From positions 11,309,176 through 11,373,175 of the forward strand of contig OZ023187.1 of the NCBI GenBank assembly GCA_963995505.1: a DNA stretch of 64,000 nt, given 5' to 3'. The notes under the pieces are model-generated. The model was given only the letters and a program-made list of their open reading frames with translations, was not told the origin of the DNA and ran no database searches. Shown here piece after piece: positions 33,401 through 45,400 of the stretch. A program made the position numbers and the translations under genes. Position 1 is the stretch's first letter. Each line of letters begins with the position of its first letter. Source of the stretch: Hypericum androsaemum (lineage: Eukaryota; Streptophyta; Magnoliopsida; Malpighiales; Hypericaceae).

Positions 33401-35142
33401 AACTCGAAAACTCGTTAAACTAAAATAACATCCTTACCGGTTGATTTTTTTTAAAAAAGAATGTTACCAGTTATTAATCTAAATGCTTACGGGGGAGACG
33501 TGAATTGATGTAGGGTTAGTTTAAAAAAAAATTGATGTAGGTTTAATCGGCCACCAAGTGTCACAATCAAGGGTGAGCAAGAGAGGGAGGCAAAAGGCTG
33601 AGCCACCCCGTGATTGGTGGGTCCCAATGGACCCCACCCTCATCCTCCTCTCCCCGGTGCACTAACCTAAACCCATTTTTTTATAAATATACTTTTTATC
33701 TTGGCTAGTATTTGAACCATAGTGAGACCCAACTCTACTCTACCCTTACCCCTCAAAAAACTGTACTCCCCTTGTACCCAAGTGCTCTTTGGTACTAAAC
33801 TAAACCATTATTAGACACTTGGATCATACTAAGGCATCAGTATTAAATATTTATAAAAATTATATTTTAAGTTTGGATTAATTAGTCTAGTAAATCCCGG
33901 ATGTTATAAGAAAACTAATATGTTACTACTTAGTACTTTCTTTACAATCTCTCCGTAATCAATATAAAGCATTAAAAATTCACAGGCCAGCCAAGACAAA
34001 AGAGAGACATTTCACAGACACCACCGACACTTTTTCATGTTCGCATGTTTTTAATTAAATATTTTTGGTGAAGTGACGTTCCACCACATTTAATGAAAAT
34101 ATCCACCATTAGACCGATAATGGGAGGTTTAAATTATCAAAATCAATTGAATGAGAATAAAAAAATCTTAATATTTATGTTTAATTATACAAATAAAGAC
34201 GTTATTGTAGTTTAACCGATCTCGGGAGTGGATACATACCAAATCTCCAACGTGCTTGGACAAGGGCGATGTCAGGGTTGTGGACCAGGAAAGGAATGGC
34301 ACGCCTAAGGAAGTCAGGCTCCGGCTGGAAATCGGCATCAAATATGGTCACATACTCGCAATGCTTCACATAATTCCTCTTCAATCCCTCTTTTAATGCG
34401 CCCGCCTTGTAGCCTCCTCTACTCTCCCTTATTTGGTACACTATATTTATTCCCTTGCTTGCCCATCTCTGGCACTCCATCTCCACCATTTGCTGCCCCA
34501 TAATAACAAACAAAATAAACAATTATTATTATTATTATTATTATTATAAACGTGACATTACCAATAATATCAAATGATTGGGAATTGTTTCATTTCTTGA
34601 TTACCTTAATCTCGTGGTCGGTGGAATCATCAAGGACTTGGATCACAAGCCGACTCGATGGCCAAGAGAGGTTACACGCCGCGCCAATTGAGAGCTTGTA
34701 CACCTAATTTGTTAACAAAACAGACCAACATCATTAGCACGTACACTTTTGGTAAAAACCAAAATTACCAAAAAATAATATTACCGAAATACCCAAAACA
34801 AACAAAAAGATGTTTTGAATTCGAGACATAGTAAGTACACACCTCTCTCTCGTTGAACATGGGAATTTGGATGAGTACGACGGGAAAATCGCCGTTTCCG
34901 GACTCTAAATCGTCCCCCATGGCCTCCCAATTGTAACGCTTCTCGGGCTTCTTCCAGAAGAGCTTGACCAGGACTATAACAATGCCCATGTACACCCTCT
35001 CCGCCAGGAGCATCAGTGACATGGCTAAGCACACGTACACCCCCAGATTCAGTAATGGGACAATCAATGGAGCCTTGACCAGCTCCCACATGAGTCCCAG
35101 CTGGGACCCAATGTCCCACCCGCTTACCTGGAACGACTCCAT
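30445..35142 (-). CDS. CSLA9: CSLA glucomannan 4-beta-mannosyltransferase
   Basis: Nine exons on the minus strand: 35142-34843, 34703-34605, 34492-34240, 32019-31909, 31800-31664, 31527-31414, 31333-31134, 31043-30828, 30598-30445. All junctions are GT-AG and phases close, giving 527 aa (family about 530). A Golgi GT2 enzyme that polymerises mannan/glucomannan from GDP-mannose (and GDP-glucose) for the cell wall. Visible: an N-terminal membrane helix (about 25-60, [18 protein letters not shown]), catalytic motifs DD (125-126), DAD (185-187), TVED (276-279) and QQHRW (315-319), then C-terminal membrane helices ([48 protein letters not shown]). I chose the second in-frame ATG ([10 protein letters not shown]) because upstream codons lack family similarity. 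Intron 3 is 2.2 kb. CSLA9 versus CSLA2 is not resolved. Confidence 0.96.
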
Positions 35143-36371
35143 CTCTCGGCAATGACTCGAACTCGATACCTGGCTGACGAGTAGATCTGTCCCTCGGGTG
35201 GGTTTTGAAGACTCTTGATAATGTGCAAGTTTTGGGTTTTCCCTCAAATGGAAAGCAGATAAGTTTCCTTTCCTTCTGTTGCTGCTAAATCAGAGCCTCC
35301 CCTTTTTTCTGTTCTGTCCTATCACAATGAGACTGAGACAGAACTGAACTGAACTGAGGCAGAGGCAAAAAGAGAGAGAGGGAGAGATGCAGAGGCAGAA
35401 AGAGAGGGAAATGAGCTTTCTTATATAACCAGTTTTGGTGTAATTAAGTATTTAATTACAGTCTCCTTCCCCTGTCGGATATCTACAGCTGCTAAAAAGG
35501 TTTAGGTGTTTCTTGTTTTGTTAATGTGGATATAACTATTACTGTTTTGGTCTTCAACTGTTCAAACTACCGAGTGTTGTGGAAGAGTAGCAGCAGCAAC
35601 TGCCTGCTCAATATAGTAGGTTTTTATTCTAGACTACCCGATATCTGAATATCATTTTGCCGACAAATCCAGATTTAAATTGAGTAAAATTTTTAAAATT
35701 TGGTAAAATTTTACCCGATAAATATTTAACAAGGATATATTTTTAAGAGTTCGAACTTAAAATCTGTTGGTTAAACTAAAACAACTTTCTCAATTGTTCT
35801 AATTTTTTTTTGTCGGTTGCTCAAAACATAGTAGGTTAGGAGAGTTTTTGACCGGCTACTACCACACCAATTGGTGGTGGGTTTGGGACAAGGGTGTCTT
35901 CGTCTTTTCTTCGATGAGTGTAAGTGACATAATTTTATCTTATTTTTTAGTTTTTGCGGAAGTAAGTGACATAATTACAGGACCCTGTCTACGATATATC
36001 TGGCATAATTTTAGGGAGGAGTTTCGGAAAAACCGGTGATAAAGGAGAGAAAATTGCTATTTTTTTCCTAGATGGATAAGCTAGAAATTTTTGTATAAAA
36101 TCTATCAGAAATTGTAATTTTCTATTTCAGAGTATTCATTCGAAATTAGCTAGTCTAATATTATGTTTCTAATATTGTAGAATATTTTTCCATTACTTGG
36201 TGTCTTTTTTTTTAGAATGCATTATTTGTTGTCTTGGTCCCTATTATTAAGGTTGTACATATAAAGGACAGGAGAAGAATATAAAGATATGTTTGTTCCT
36301 TTTACTCCTCCTGCCTAAGTCATTTTTCTCGTGGCCAAAAAAAGCCTAGGTCAAATTGATGTAATGTCACA
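35143..36371. other. CSLA promoter region and AT-rich intergenic sequence
   Basis: Minus-strand upstream region of CSLA: a GA-rich tract (gagagagagggagagatg, about 35367-35410) is probably in the 5' UTR. A TATA-like ttatataa lies at about 35419-35426, roughly 280 bp upstream of the chosen ATG. The rest has no recognised gene. Confidence 0.5.
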
Positions 36372-36850
36372 ATTATTGTTTTCGAAAATGATCCGGAGTC
36401 CGATCAAGATTTTAATCCGACCTCCGAGTCAACCGGTCTGACTAGTTGAACTGCCAGTCGGACTGGACCTTTTTAAATAAAAATAATTTTTAAAATTATA
36501 TATATGTATAATCATATATGTAATCACATTCACACCTCCAAAAATCATCAAATACATGCACAAATTAATCAAACATGTGTCATGGAAGATTTTTAAATTC
36601 TAGGGTTAGAAGTTGGAACGAAAATGATAAAATTCGGTAAGTTGAGGCTCGATTATTCACTTTTTGGGGGCAAAACCTAACGAACCGAAATTTTTGAGGT
36701 TACTTTTCTGGTCCAACCATCCAGTCTGACCGAAAAAGTTTGGTTCGTTAGGTTGGCGTCCTGACCTGGTTTTTTGAGACGTTAAACCTTCTGATTCGTA
36801 GTTCAACTGGTCGAACCACTGGTCGGACCGTATCTTTAAAAACAATGCTC
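36372..36850. mobile_element. TIR element, catagttttaaaatacgg family
   Basis: Left end caattattgttttcgaaaatgatccgg pairs inverted with right end ccgtatctttaaaaacaatg. The interior holds gaccggtc-type motifs (agtcggactggacc, ctggtcggaccg). No coding capacity. Related to 49345-49775 and 60605-61110. Confidence 0.6.
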
Positions 36851-37734
36851 ACAAACCAATAAGCAAAATGGATAGTATGGCAACTGATTCTACTTCATTT
36901 TTCAGATGTTGGTGAGTCAATTCCTATTTTTTTAATCTAAATTTCAGAATTTAGGCCAATTCGCTTTCTCCGAATAGTCTCCTCAATCTCGCCGACGATA
37001 ATGTATATATATATGTACACTGCTTACAAAAAAATGGCAACTGAGTTTTTTGGATAAATTAATGTATTAGGGTCGAGCATGCCGGTTTCTATTTAGTGGT
37101 AATGGAAATTTTGTTGCCTGCATCAAGCTGCTCAAATCTAGATCGTCAATTTAAAAATCTGAACGGCTAAAAATTCACGTGTATTAAGGACAGACGCTTC
37201 TTTACCTGATCCATTTACAGAGTGCTATGTAGGGAGGGGGAGATACCACTAGCTGACCCGATCTAGTGCCGGATAAGGGCCCTACGAGTATCGGAGCATA
37301 TTCGTCTCTTCACTTGACTTTTCTGCCATGGCAAATTGATGACGAATGCGAAACAAGCACGGAGACACTTTACGGATGATGATACATGTCCTAGATATGT
37401 TGTTTTTTCTTAGTCCCTGATGCATATGTCTCGTGATTGTAGATTTTCTAGGGCGGTATGAGCGACCCTCCTTCCATGGCCTCCCAGGGACTTCTATACG
37501 GAGACTGATCCACGTAGATGGCTTTGGGCCAACATCTCAACCACTACCATTCCCACGACCGGGCCACCAGGAGCGACGACCTTTGTGACAGCATGCTGGT
37601 GGCTTTGGCAGTGGCGGTGCAACTCTGCCTTCTGACCTGGCACTATCTCGGGGCACCCCTCCTGCCTCATCATCACGTAAGTACATGAGTATGCTCGTGT
37701 TCTGACGGACCAGATTACTCCAATTTTCCCATGT

Positions 37735-38295
37735 CGTGAGATCCTGATATTTTGGCAGCGTCCCATAGAGGGCTTCATTAAGCTCAACACAGATGGAGCT
37801 TTGACAGGCAACCTGGGGCCTGTCGGTGCTGGTGATGTCATACGCGACTCTGGTAGTTATTGCATTTGCATTTTTGCCAAGGGTATTGGGAGCTACACCT
37901 CTTTGGCTGCGGAGCTCTGGGCACTGACCCTCGGACTTGAGTTAACCTGTGAGAGGAAATTCTGGCAGATCCAAGTAGAGATCTCATATGACTATGTCGT
38001 ATCTGATGTACCTTTGACTTTCTGTACTGAGGTGTATTTATATGACTTACGGGGCATTATCCTCCCTGCTGTACTAGGTTGGCCAGTGATGAGTTGAAAG
38101 GATCAAACTCAGCAGTATTAACGTCAAGGCGGGTCACTCTGATCTTGTTGAGGTACTCTTTCTCTCTCCTGTGAGTTTTTTCACTGGATTTTTACCGCCG
38201 AAGGATTTTACTGAGGCCGACGTTCGCAACCTCGGAAGAGAAGATCCTGATATTAAGGCTAGTAGACATCAGAATGAGGATTGTGGATAGACTCT
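37735..38295 (+). pseudogene. LINE (non-LTR retrotransposon) RNase H remnant
   Basis: From about 37756 the plus strand reads WQRPIEGFIKLNTDGA, then GPVGAGDVIRDSG and IGSYTSLAAELWALTLGLEL. The spacing KLNxDGA / GxGGVIRDxxG / AELxALxxGL is the RVT_3-type RNase H domain found at the 3' end of plant L1-like elements. The first Asp (NTDGA) and the Glu of AEL are visible; later parts are frameshifted. Upstream WWLWQWRCN-like codons (37590-37620) may be the zf-RVT region. No reverse transcriptase lies in the window, so it is a truncated, dead copy. Confidence 0.8.
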
Positions 38296-39213
38296 TATTT
38301 CTGATGTACTTGGACTTACTTTTCGTATTTATATAGGGACAAGACCCCACCATTTCCACCAAAAAAACAACCAATTAAATTGACCTAGATTTACCTTATG
38401 ATTTTTGCACAAACAATACCTAGATTCGAAACTTGTGTTGAAAAAAATGTAAAGAAAATTAATAACTTGGGACCTTGTTTAAGATGAGATGATGTGTAGG
38501 TACTTGTTCATGGAAGAAGATTTACAGTTGAAGATGACTTCGTCTTCTTCCAAGAAAAGTTCCAAGTTCAGTTACGACCATTATTGCAACTTTGTATTTT
38601 TGCCTCAAAAAACTGATGTGCATTTGTGTTTTTGCATTTGAAAGCTGATGTGCCGTTGTATTTTTGCCTTTGAAAACTAATGTGCCCTTAGTGTTTGCCT
38701 TTGAAAACTAATATATCGTTAATCTTGCAGGATGTGCCCTTTAGGTGCAACGGCACATCGGACAAGATTAACGGCACATCAGATTTTTGCAACTGCACAT
38801 CAAGCAAAATTAATGGCACATCTGATTTTCTCCTTTGAAACTGATGCACCGTTGCATTTTTTGACTTTGGAACTTATGTGCTCTTTTTTGTCTTTGAAAC
38901 TGATGTGCCTTTTATTTTTGCCTTCAAAACTAATGTGCTCTTGTATTTTTTCCTTCGAAAATCTTTAAATCTTGGTGCTCGGTTGTCCGAATCAAAAAAA
39001 ATTTTGATTTTGCATAATTTTTCTAGCTCATTGGCAAACATCTGTAGCAGTTTGTCCACTTTTCGACCTCTAAACGCTTTATTTTAGGAGAAAATTAACT
39101 TTTTAGGATAAAAAAAAAGTTTATTAGTGATTTTTTTGTTGTCCTGCTTTATTTTTTTTTTGTGTTATGCTTTATTGGAGCAGAAGCTACTTGAACGATT
39201 GAAACAATGATAA

Positions 39214-40312
39214 GGGCAAATTACCCTCAGGTCTCTGGTATTTTGACACCCTACCTTTCGGGTCCTTGTATTTTTGAAAAATAATTTTTCTATCCCCGTG
39301 TTTGGTGTTATTATACTCTCGGGTCCCTTGCTGACATCGTCAGCCATTTTATTATTATTTTGTCATTAAAATGACATTTTTACCCCTCTGATCATCTTCT
39401 CAGGTGAACACAACATTCTAGTCATCTTCTCCGGTGACCAAAATATATTCTGACGAATAAAATTTGAGGTCAAGGCCACTGCCAATTCATTTTCAATCGA
39501 CCACTTATCAAAAAACCTCCAAAGGTCGAAGCCACTGGCGATTGAAATTTCCAATCGACATTTCCAATTACAATTTCCAATCGACGACCGCCGACAAACC
39601 CATGGTCATCTACGACCATGATACCAATAACCTCCAAAGGTCGTCCATCACCACAGTCCAAGACAAAGTCGTATACCTAAGAGAGAAACGGTACGACACG
39701 CAGGAACTCGATGAACCCATCTCTGTCTTTCCCTGGACATGGCGATGATGGTACGGCACACAAGAACTTGATAATCATCTTCAACCTCCAACCATAGGTT
39801 CGATACGACGAGTTCCTCTTCCCCGACTACAACTTCGATGTGGGGAGTCCTCCCTAAAAAAGGCACCAGACCCCGACAAGATTCTTCTTACAAACGCACC
39901 AAACCCCTGATGCGATGCACCAAAAAATGCACCATAACCAGACCCTGAGTTCTTTTCCAATCCTTAGCGATTCTCCCTGACACCGGTGCCGGTAGAGAGA
40001 GGGTCATGTAGTTGAGGGTTGGCCAATGCGAGGAGACGTCGGCAGTGACGTTCGAGCTGGACACCAGGCTCGGGAGTGGTAGAGGAGGCGGAGAGAGAAG
40101 GGAGAAGGCAATGAAAGATAACATTATTATTTTTATTTATTTTAAAAGGGTATTTACATAATTTTACTGACAAAAAATGAAAAAAATAGATGTCAGCGAG
40201 GAACCTGAGAGTATAATAAAACCAAACACATGGATGGGAGAATCATTTTCAGAAACCCAGGGTCCTGATAGGTAAGTTGTCAAAATACCAGGGACCTGAG
40301 GGTAATTTATCC
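39214..40312. mobile_element. MULE with long TIRs and 9-bp TSD
   Basis: Ends gggcaaattaccctcagg... / ...ctgagggtaatttatcc are inverted repeats of about 150 bp. The 9-bp caatgataa flanks both sides (39205-39213 and 40313-40321). The interior is GC-richer with coding-like composition on both strands (for example 39888-40124 minus), but no protein family is recognised. It may be a Pack-MULE with an unidentified capture. Confidence 0.9.
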
Positions 40313-40594
40313 CAATGATAATGGGTCTAATGTTCGCGTGCCTTTGAAAACTGATGTGCCTTTGAAAACTGATGTGTCTTTGAAAATTGTTGTGCCATTG
40401 TGTTTGTGCCTTTGAAACTGATGTGCAGATGTCATTTTGCATTTGAAAGCTGGTGTGTTATTGAATTTGTGCCTTTGAAAACTGATGTGGGTTTGAAAAT
40501 TGATGTATCGTTGTATTTGTAAATTTGAAAACTAATGTGTCGTTGTGATGTTACCTTTAAAAACTGATGTCATGTTGAGTTTGTACTTTTAACT

Positions 40595-42069
40595 AGGGGT
40601 GACTGGTGAGCAGGCTGACCAAACCGGACCAAACTGGAAAAACCAGACCAAACTAGAACTGGGATTTTTGGAATATCGTAAACCAGACTAAATTGGATTG
40701 GTTTAAACCGTAACCGGACCAAAGAACCGTAGCTAAAAAGTTGCATGCTGCATACAGATTGTGATCTTTTAACAACCAACCCCAAAATTATCAAGTTCAC
40801 CTATTACAAACTTCAAGTTCTAACAAGCTTCAAATTCCAACTTAAAACATCATTACAACACGAGACCTCTTTCTCAATTGTTCATCGACACTACCTTTAG
40901 ATTTTGTCATGCTCATTTGGATTTGATTGGAGTAACCATGAGACCTCTTTCTACACAATGAATTGATGTGCTTTGTTAGCGTTGAAGTCCCATTTTTGCT
41001 AAGATCAGCTACAAATACCGATGAACAATGCTTGCATCTCGCCTTCCATTTTTCTTGATCATCTTTGAACCTTTCAAACTCATTTTAAATTGCTGATCTC
41101 AAATTACTTCATTTTTTTAAGGTGCTCCGCTATCTTTCAAACTAGCTGCAATTGCCTTTTCTAAATCTTCATCCACAATAGTTGAATTATATCTCGGAAC
41201 TTTGAATTTCCCCGTTGGCCCTTTGGAACCTGTGAAGAGAGCAAACTTCCATCAACCAAAACTTCGATGTCGACAACTATGAAACAAACCAAGAAAGCAC
41301 ACCAAGTATGGATGGGTCACGGGCAGGAGAAAACAGAGTATGGACGGGTTACACGGGAGCTACATGCTTAAATAAAGACAGAGTATGGACGGGAGCTACA
41401 TGGAACACAAAAACCACAATAAAGACACAAAATTTAACGTACCCATTATGCTCACAGTCAGTGTTATCACCAGTCTCGACTCTCGACTTGGTCGGTACGG
41501 TGTCCCCTTCCTTCCAACCCAAATTTGACATGCAATAACCATCCCAAGCAAAAATTAGTGCCAACCATGGTAGCTACATGCTTAAATCCTTAATAAAAAT
41601 ACTAATTTAAAAATCTCCAATTTTGAAACCCTAATTTATTTTCTCTGAAAATTTAGAATTCTCAATAGTCAATACCTGCAGCTGCAAGGAAGGTGGCCTC
41701 GATCTCTCGGAGGCGTGGTGGTGGCTAAGAGGCGTCGGCGGCGGTCGCTGGCGGTCAACGGTGGTGTCTAGCCTCTTGTCGCAGCCTCGCTGGTTGTTTT
41801 TTGGAGAGTGAGTGAGAATTGAGACTTGAGAGTGAGGAGAGGAGAGTGACTGCGTCGGGGAGAGAGAAGAGTGTGTTATATTGTTGGTAAATTTCTAGTT
41901 CGGTCCGGGTATTTACGATTTTGTGTAAAAAATCTGGACTGGGCCGGAAATCAAATTTTGGCTATTTTAAGGACTGGACTGAACTTTTTTTCTTTCGTCC
42001 GGTTTGGTCTAGTTTTTTCGGTCTGGTTTAGTCCGGTTTAACTATTTTTAGTTTATTTACTCACCCCTA
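40595..42069. mobile_element. hAT-like element carrying a BED zinc-finger fragment
   Basis: Termini taggggtgac / ctcacccctа-type inverted repeats (left taggggtga, right tcacccct followed by a) are typical of Ac/hAT elements. Flanking 8-mers cttttaac and tttttgac match at 6 of 8 positions, an eroded duplication. Left and right thirds are rich in accggacc/ggtccggt words in opposite orientation. The interior includes a transposase zinc-finger fragment and a GC-rich stretch (41695-41870) without recognised content. Confidence 0.75.
40930..41095 (-). pseudogene. BED zinc-finger fragment of a hAT transposase
   Basis: On the minus strand this reads FERFKDDQEKWKARCKHCSS, then FVADLSKNGTSTLTKHINS. 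The W-K-(A/C)-C-x2-C...GTS-L-x-(K/R)-H pattern is the BED zinc finger at the N-terminus of plant Ac-like transposases (two Cys and one His of the C2H2/C2HC set visible). No catalytic core follows, so it is a fragment carried by the element. Confidence 0.75.
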
Positions 42070-42458
42070 TTTTTGACAACTGATAAACCCTTAAAATTCT
42101 TGTTTGATGTGCCCTTGAAATTTTTGTTTTATGTGATTTGACAATTTTTGCCTGACATACCTTGGAATTACCTGGCATTAAAATCTCTTACGCATCCTTT
42201 TGTCCGATTCATGTTACTGGGGACCAACAACACTGAATTCGGACCCGACGGCAGCACAACTACAGCATTTTCATGAGTCGGGGCCTCCAAAAGTATCCAA
42301 TCCGCGGTTTTCAGCCCAAGACAAGCCCATCAATGCCATTCCGAATAAATTGCGAATTTCAAATCCCCCACCGCCCACCGCAGCGCAATTTAGCGCCAAA
42401 TCTTCCATTCCATCGGACGTGAATTGGGAAACAGTGGTAGGGTTTAGGGTCGCCGGAG

Positions 42459-45400
42459 ATGGTAACGGGAGATCTGCTGGCGACGGTTAAATCCGTGGTG
42501 GGCCCGGGGTACTCGGATATGGACGTGATCCGGGCCCTCCACCTGGCAAACAACGACCCCACCGCCGCCATCAACATCATTCTGGACACCCCCACCCGCT
42601 TCCCCAGGAAGCCCCATTCCCCTGATGCCCCGGCGCCGGTGGAAGGGAAGGAGAATTCGGACTCGGACTGGTGGTACGTGGGGAGCGGGGAAGTGGCTGG
42701 GCTGTCCACGTGTCGAGGGAGGAGAGTCAGAGCTGGAGATGAGGTTCTCTTCACTTTCCCTGCGCGGGGCAAGGGCTTCGGTTCACCTGCGCGGGGGAAG
42801 GGTTTCGGAAAGGGGAGGCAGGGAGCGGCTGCCGCCTGTTCGGAAATTGTTAGGTTTTCCACTTCAAGTAGCGGAGAGGTATCTTTCTTGAGCGTGCAAT
42901 GCATTTGCTTGTAGAATTAGTTTTTGTTTCGGTTTTGATTTGTGTATGCAGATTGGTAGGATACCTAACGAGTGGGCTCGGTGTCTTCTGCCGCTCGTGA
43001 GAGACAACAAGGTTAGGGTCGAGGGGTTTTGCAAGTCCGCTCCGGACGTGCTTGGCATCATGGATACTATTCAGCTTATGCTAAGGTGAGGCGGGTGTCA
43101 TTTATGTAGTGAATGATTTTGTTGTCTTCCAATCTAGCTAATGCATCTCCAACCTTTTTTTTTTAAGTATTTATATAAATAGCGCTATGTTTCGAAAGCA
43201 CCAGAAGACCTCATTGAAGGCAGCTAGCAGTTCAAGTGACGAGACTTCTGTCCATCCTCTTCCCAATTTGTTTCGGTTGCTCAACTTGACTCCTTTCAAG
43301 AAGGTATTCGTGTGTCTTTGCTTCTTTCTTGATTTCAAGGAGTCAAATGTGAAAATGCCAAAGTAACTCAAATCCCACTTATTTAAGTCCTCACTGATAG
43401 CAGCTCCTTGTTGGTCTAAATAGAATGCAAAATGATTGCATCACTTCGTTCTAACCCCTAATACTCTTTCTTTTTTTTCATCAGGCAGGGTTCACACCTG
43501 CTGATTTGTACACAAGAAAGCGACTTTTGAGCTCCAAGGTAGAAGTTCTCCCATACGTGTGTCCCCTGTTTGTAACTTTTTCTCTTTCAATTTATCGATT
43601 GAGCGTTCTGTGGAAAGGATGTTTCTGCTGTCCCTGCATCATTACAGCCTGCAGTGTCGAAAGGTCAGTCAATAAATGGTTATGAAGTTGAGAATGAAGA
43701 GCTACTTTCTGACGCTGATCTTGACAAAATTGTCGGCATCGGAGACAACTCTGGACTAGAGGTAAATACTTCTATTTTTTCAACAAAGCCTTTTGTCTAG
43801 ATTTTTTAAAAGCTTATTATTGAACTTAAAAATGCATGACTTGTTGTTCAGGAGATGGAACCTCCAACTACTCTTCACTGTGAGCTCCGTCCATACCAAA
43901 AGCAAGCCCTACATTGGATGACCCATCTGGAGAAGGGGAAGTGCATGGATGAAGTGGCAGAAACGCTTCACCCTTGTTGGGAGGCTTATCGTCTGGCAGA
44001 CAAGTATGTTCAGCTTCTTTATGATTAACAGAATTCTGCTTCTTGCATAATGCATCCCTGACACATCATCTGCAGGAGGGATCTGGTCATCTATCTCAAT
44101 GCATTTTCTGGAGATGCTACAATAGAATTTCCAAGCACCCTAGAAATGTCCAGAGGGGGAGTATGTTTTCTTTAGAATCTGAACTTCATTAGCTTTATGT
44201 GACAATTATTTCTGTTTTACTTTATGCTGATTAAATTACTGCACTTCAGATTCTCGCAGATGCAATGGGACTTGGCAAGACAATTATGACCATCGCGCTT
44301 CTACTTACACACTCGGGAAAGGGTGGTTCACCAAACAGTCCATCCAGTGAAGACGGTTCACTAAATAAAACTTGCGAGTCAGCAACAAAGAGTGTGAAAT
44401 TGCATTCAGGTTTTGACAAGTCAGTTTACCAAAAGAAGATGCTTGTAAATGGTGGTAATCTGATCATTTGCCCTATGACACTACTGAGCCAGTGGAAGGT
44501 ACCTGCTTGAGCATTTTGTAGCTTTATCTGGTTTTAGGTGTTTTTTACTTGTTTATATGATGCTGAGCAATTGAGTGGATTGTCAGGCAGAGATTGAAAG
44601 CCATGCACAGCCTGGTTCAGTGTCTATTTATATTCATTATGGACAAAGCAGATCAAAGGATGCAAAACTTCTCTCTCTGAATGATGTTGTAATATCTACA
44701 TATGGAGTGTTAACTTCAGAGTTTTCTGCTGAGGTATTTAGCAGGCTCCTTTTTCTTTCTCTCATCTTTTCATGGTTTATCAAGAAACTAATGTTGTGTT
44801 ATCTGTGAAATTTGAGCCTTCTGCTCTCTATTCTTAGAATGCAGAGGAGAATGGAGGATTACTTTCTGTTAGATGGTTTAGAGTTGTCCTTGATGAGGCC
44901 CACACCATAAAATCCTCGAAGAGTCAAATTTCCCTGGCTGCTTCCGCTTTGGTTGCTGATCGGCGATGGTGTCTTACTGGCACTCCTATACAGGTCCTAT
45001 TCGTGTTTAGCACTGGCATTAGTGGAAGTAATTTATTTATGCAGATGAGAATATATGATTTTGCCATTTTCTGATCAGGCATCATCATAGTGGAAGTAAT
45101 TTTCTTCCTTCTGTTATTTTTCCCTTGTGCTTACACAATGGTTTGGAGGGAGCTACTAAGATTGGTGAGGAAGTTATCATATATTAGTATGAAATCTGAA
45201 TTTAAAATCAGTCATAACCGTGTTTGGTGCTTATTCAAATGATTGTGAACATTTTTTAGTAATGAGAAGGTAGAGATGGCTGAGGAGTTGGGAATGACGG
45301 ATTCAAAAGAGCGGTAAAAAGAGCGCAAGCTAACGAACTGCAATATTCATGCTTATGAGAAATTGGAAAAGCACCTAGAAGAGCATAAACAGGAAAATAA

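Larger units (their letters stand above)
38590..42180. repeat. Minisatellite (tttgaaaactgatgtgc), split by two transposons
   Basis: Units such as ctgatgtgccgttgtatttttgcctttgaaaa recur with variable length at 38590-38990, 40320-40590 and 42075-42180. The gaps are occupied by a MULE (39214-40312) and a hAT-like element (40595-42069). Without the insertions the remaining repeats, mainly 38590-38990 plus the two shorter blocks, would form one decayed array. Confidence 0.8.

Noticed and set aside
42359..42904. 181-codon minus-strand ORF opposite RAD5A exon 1
   Set aside because: It is antisense to a conserved coding exon and spans its intron boundary.
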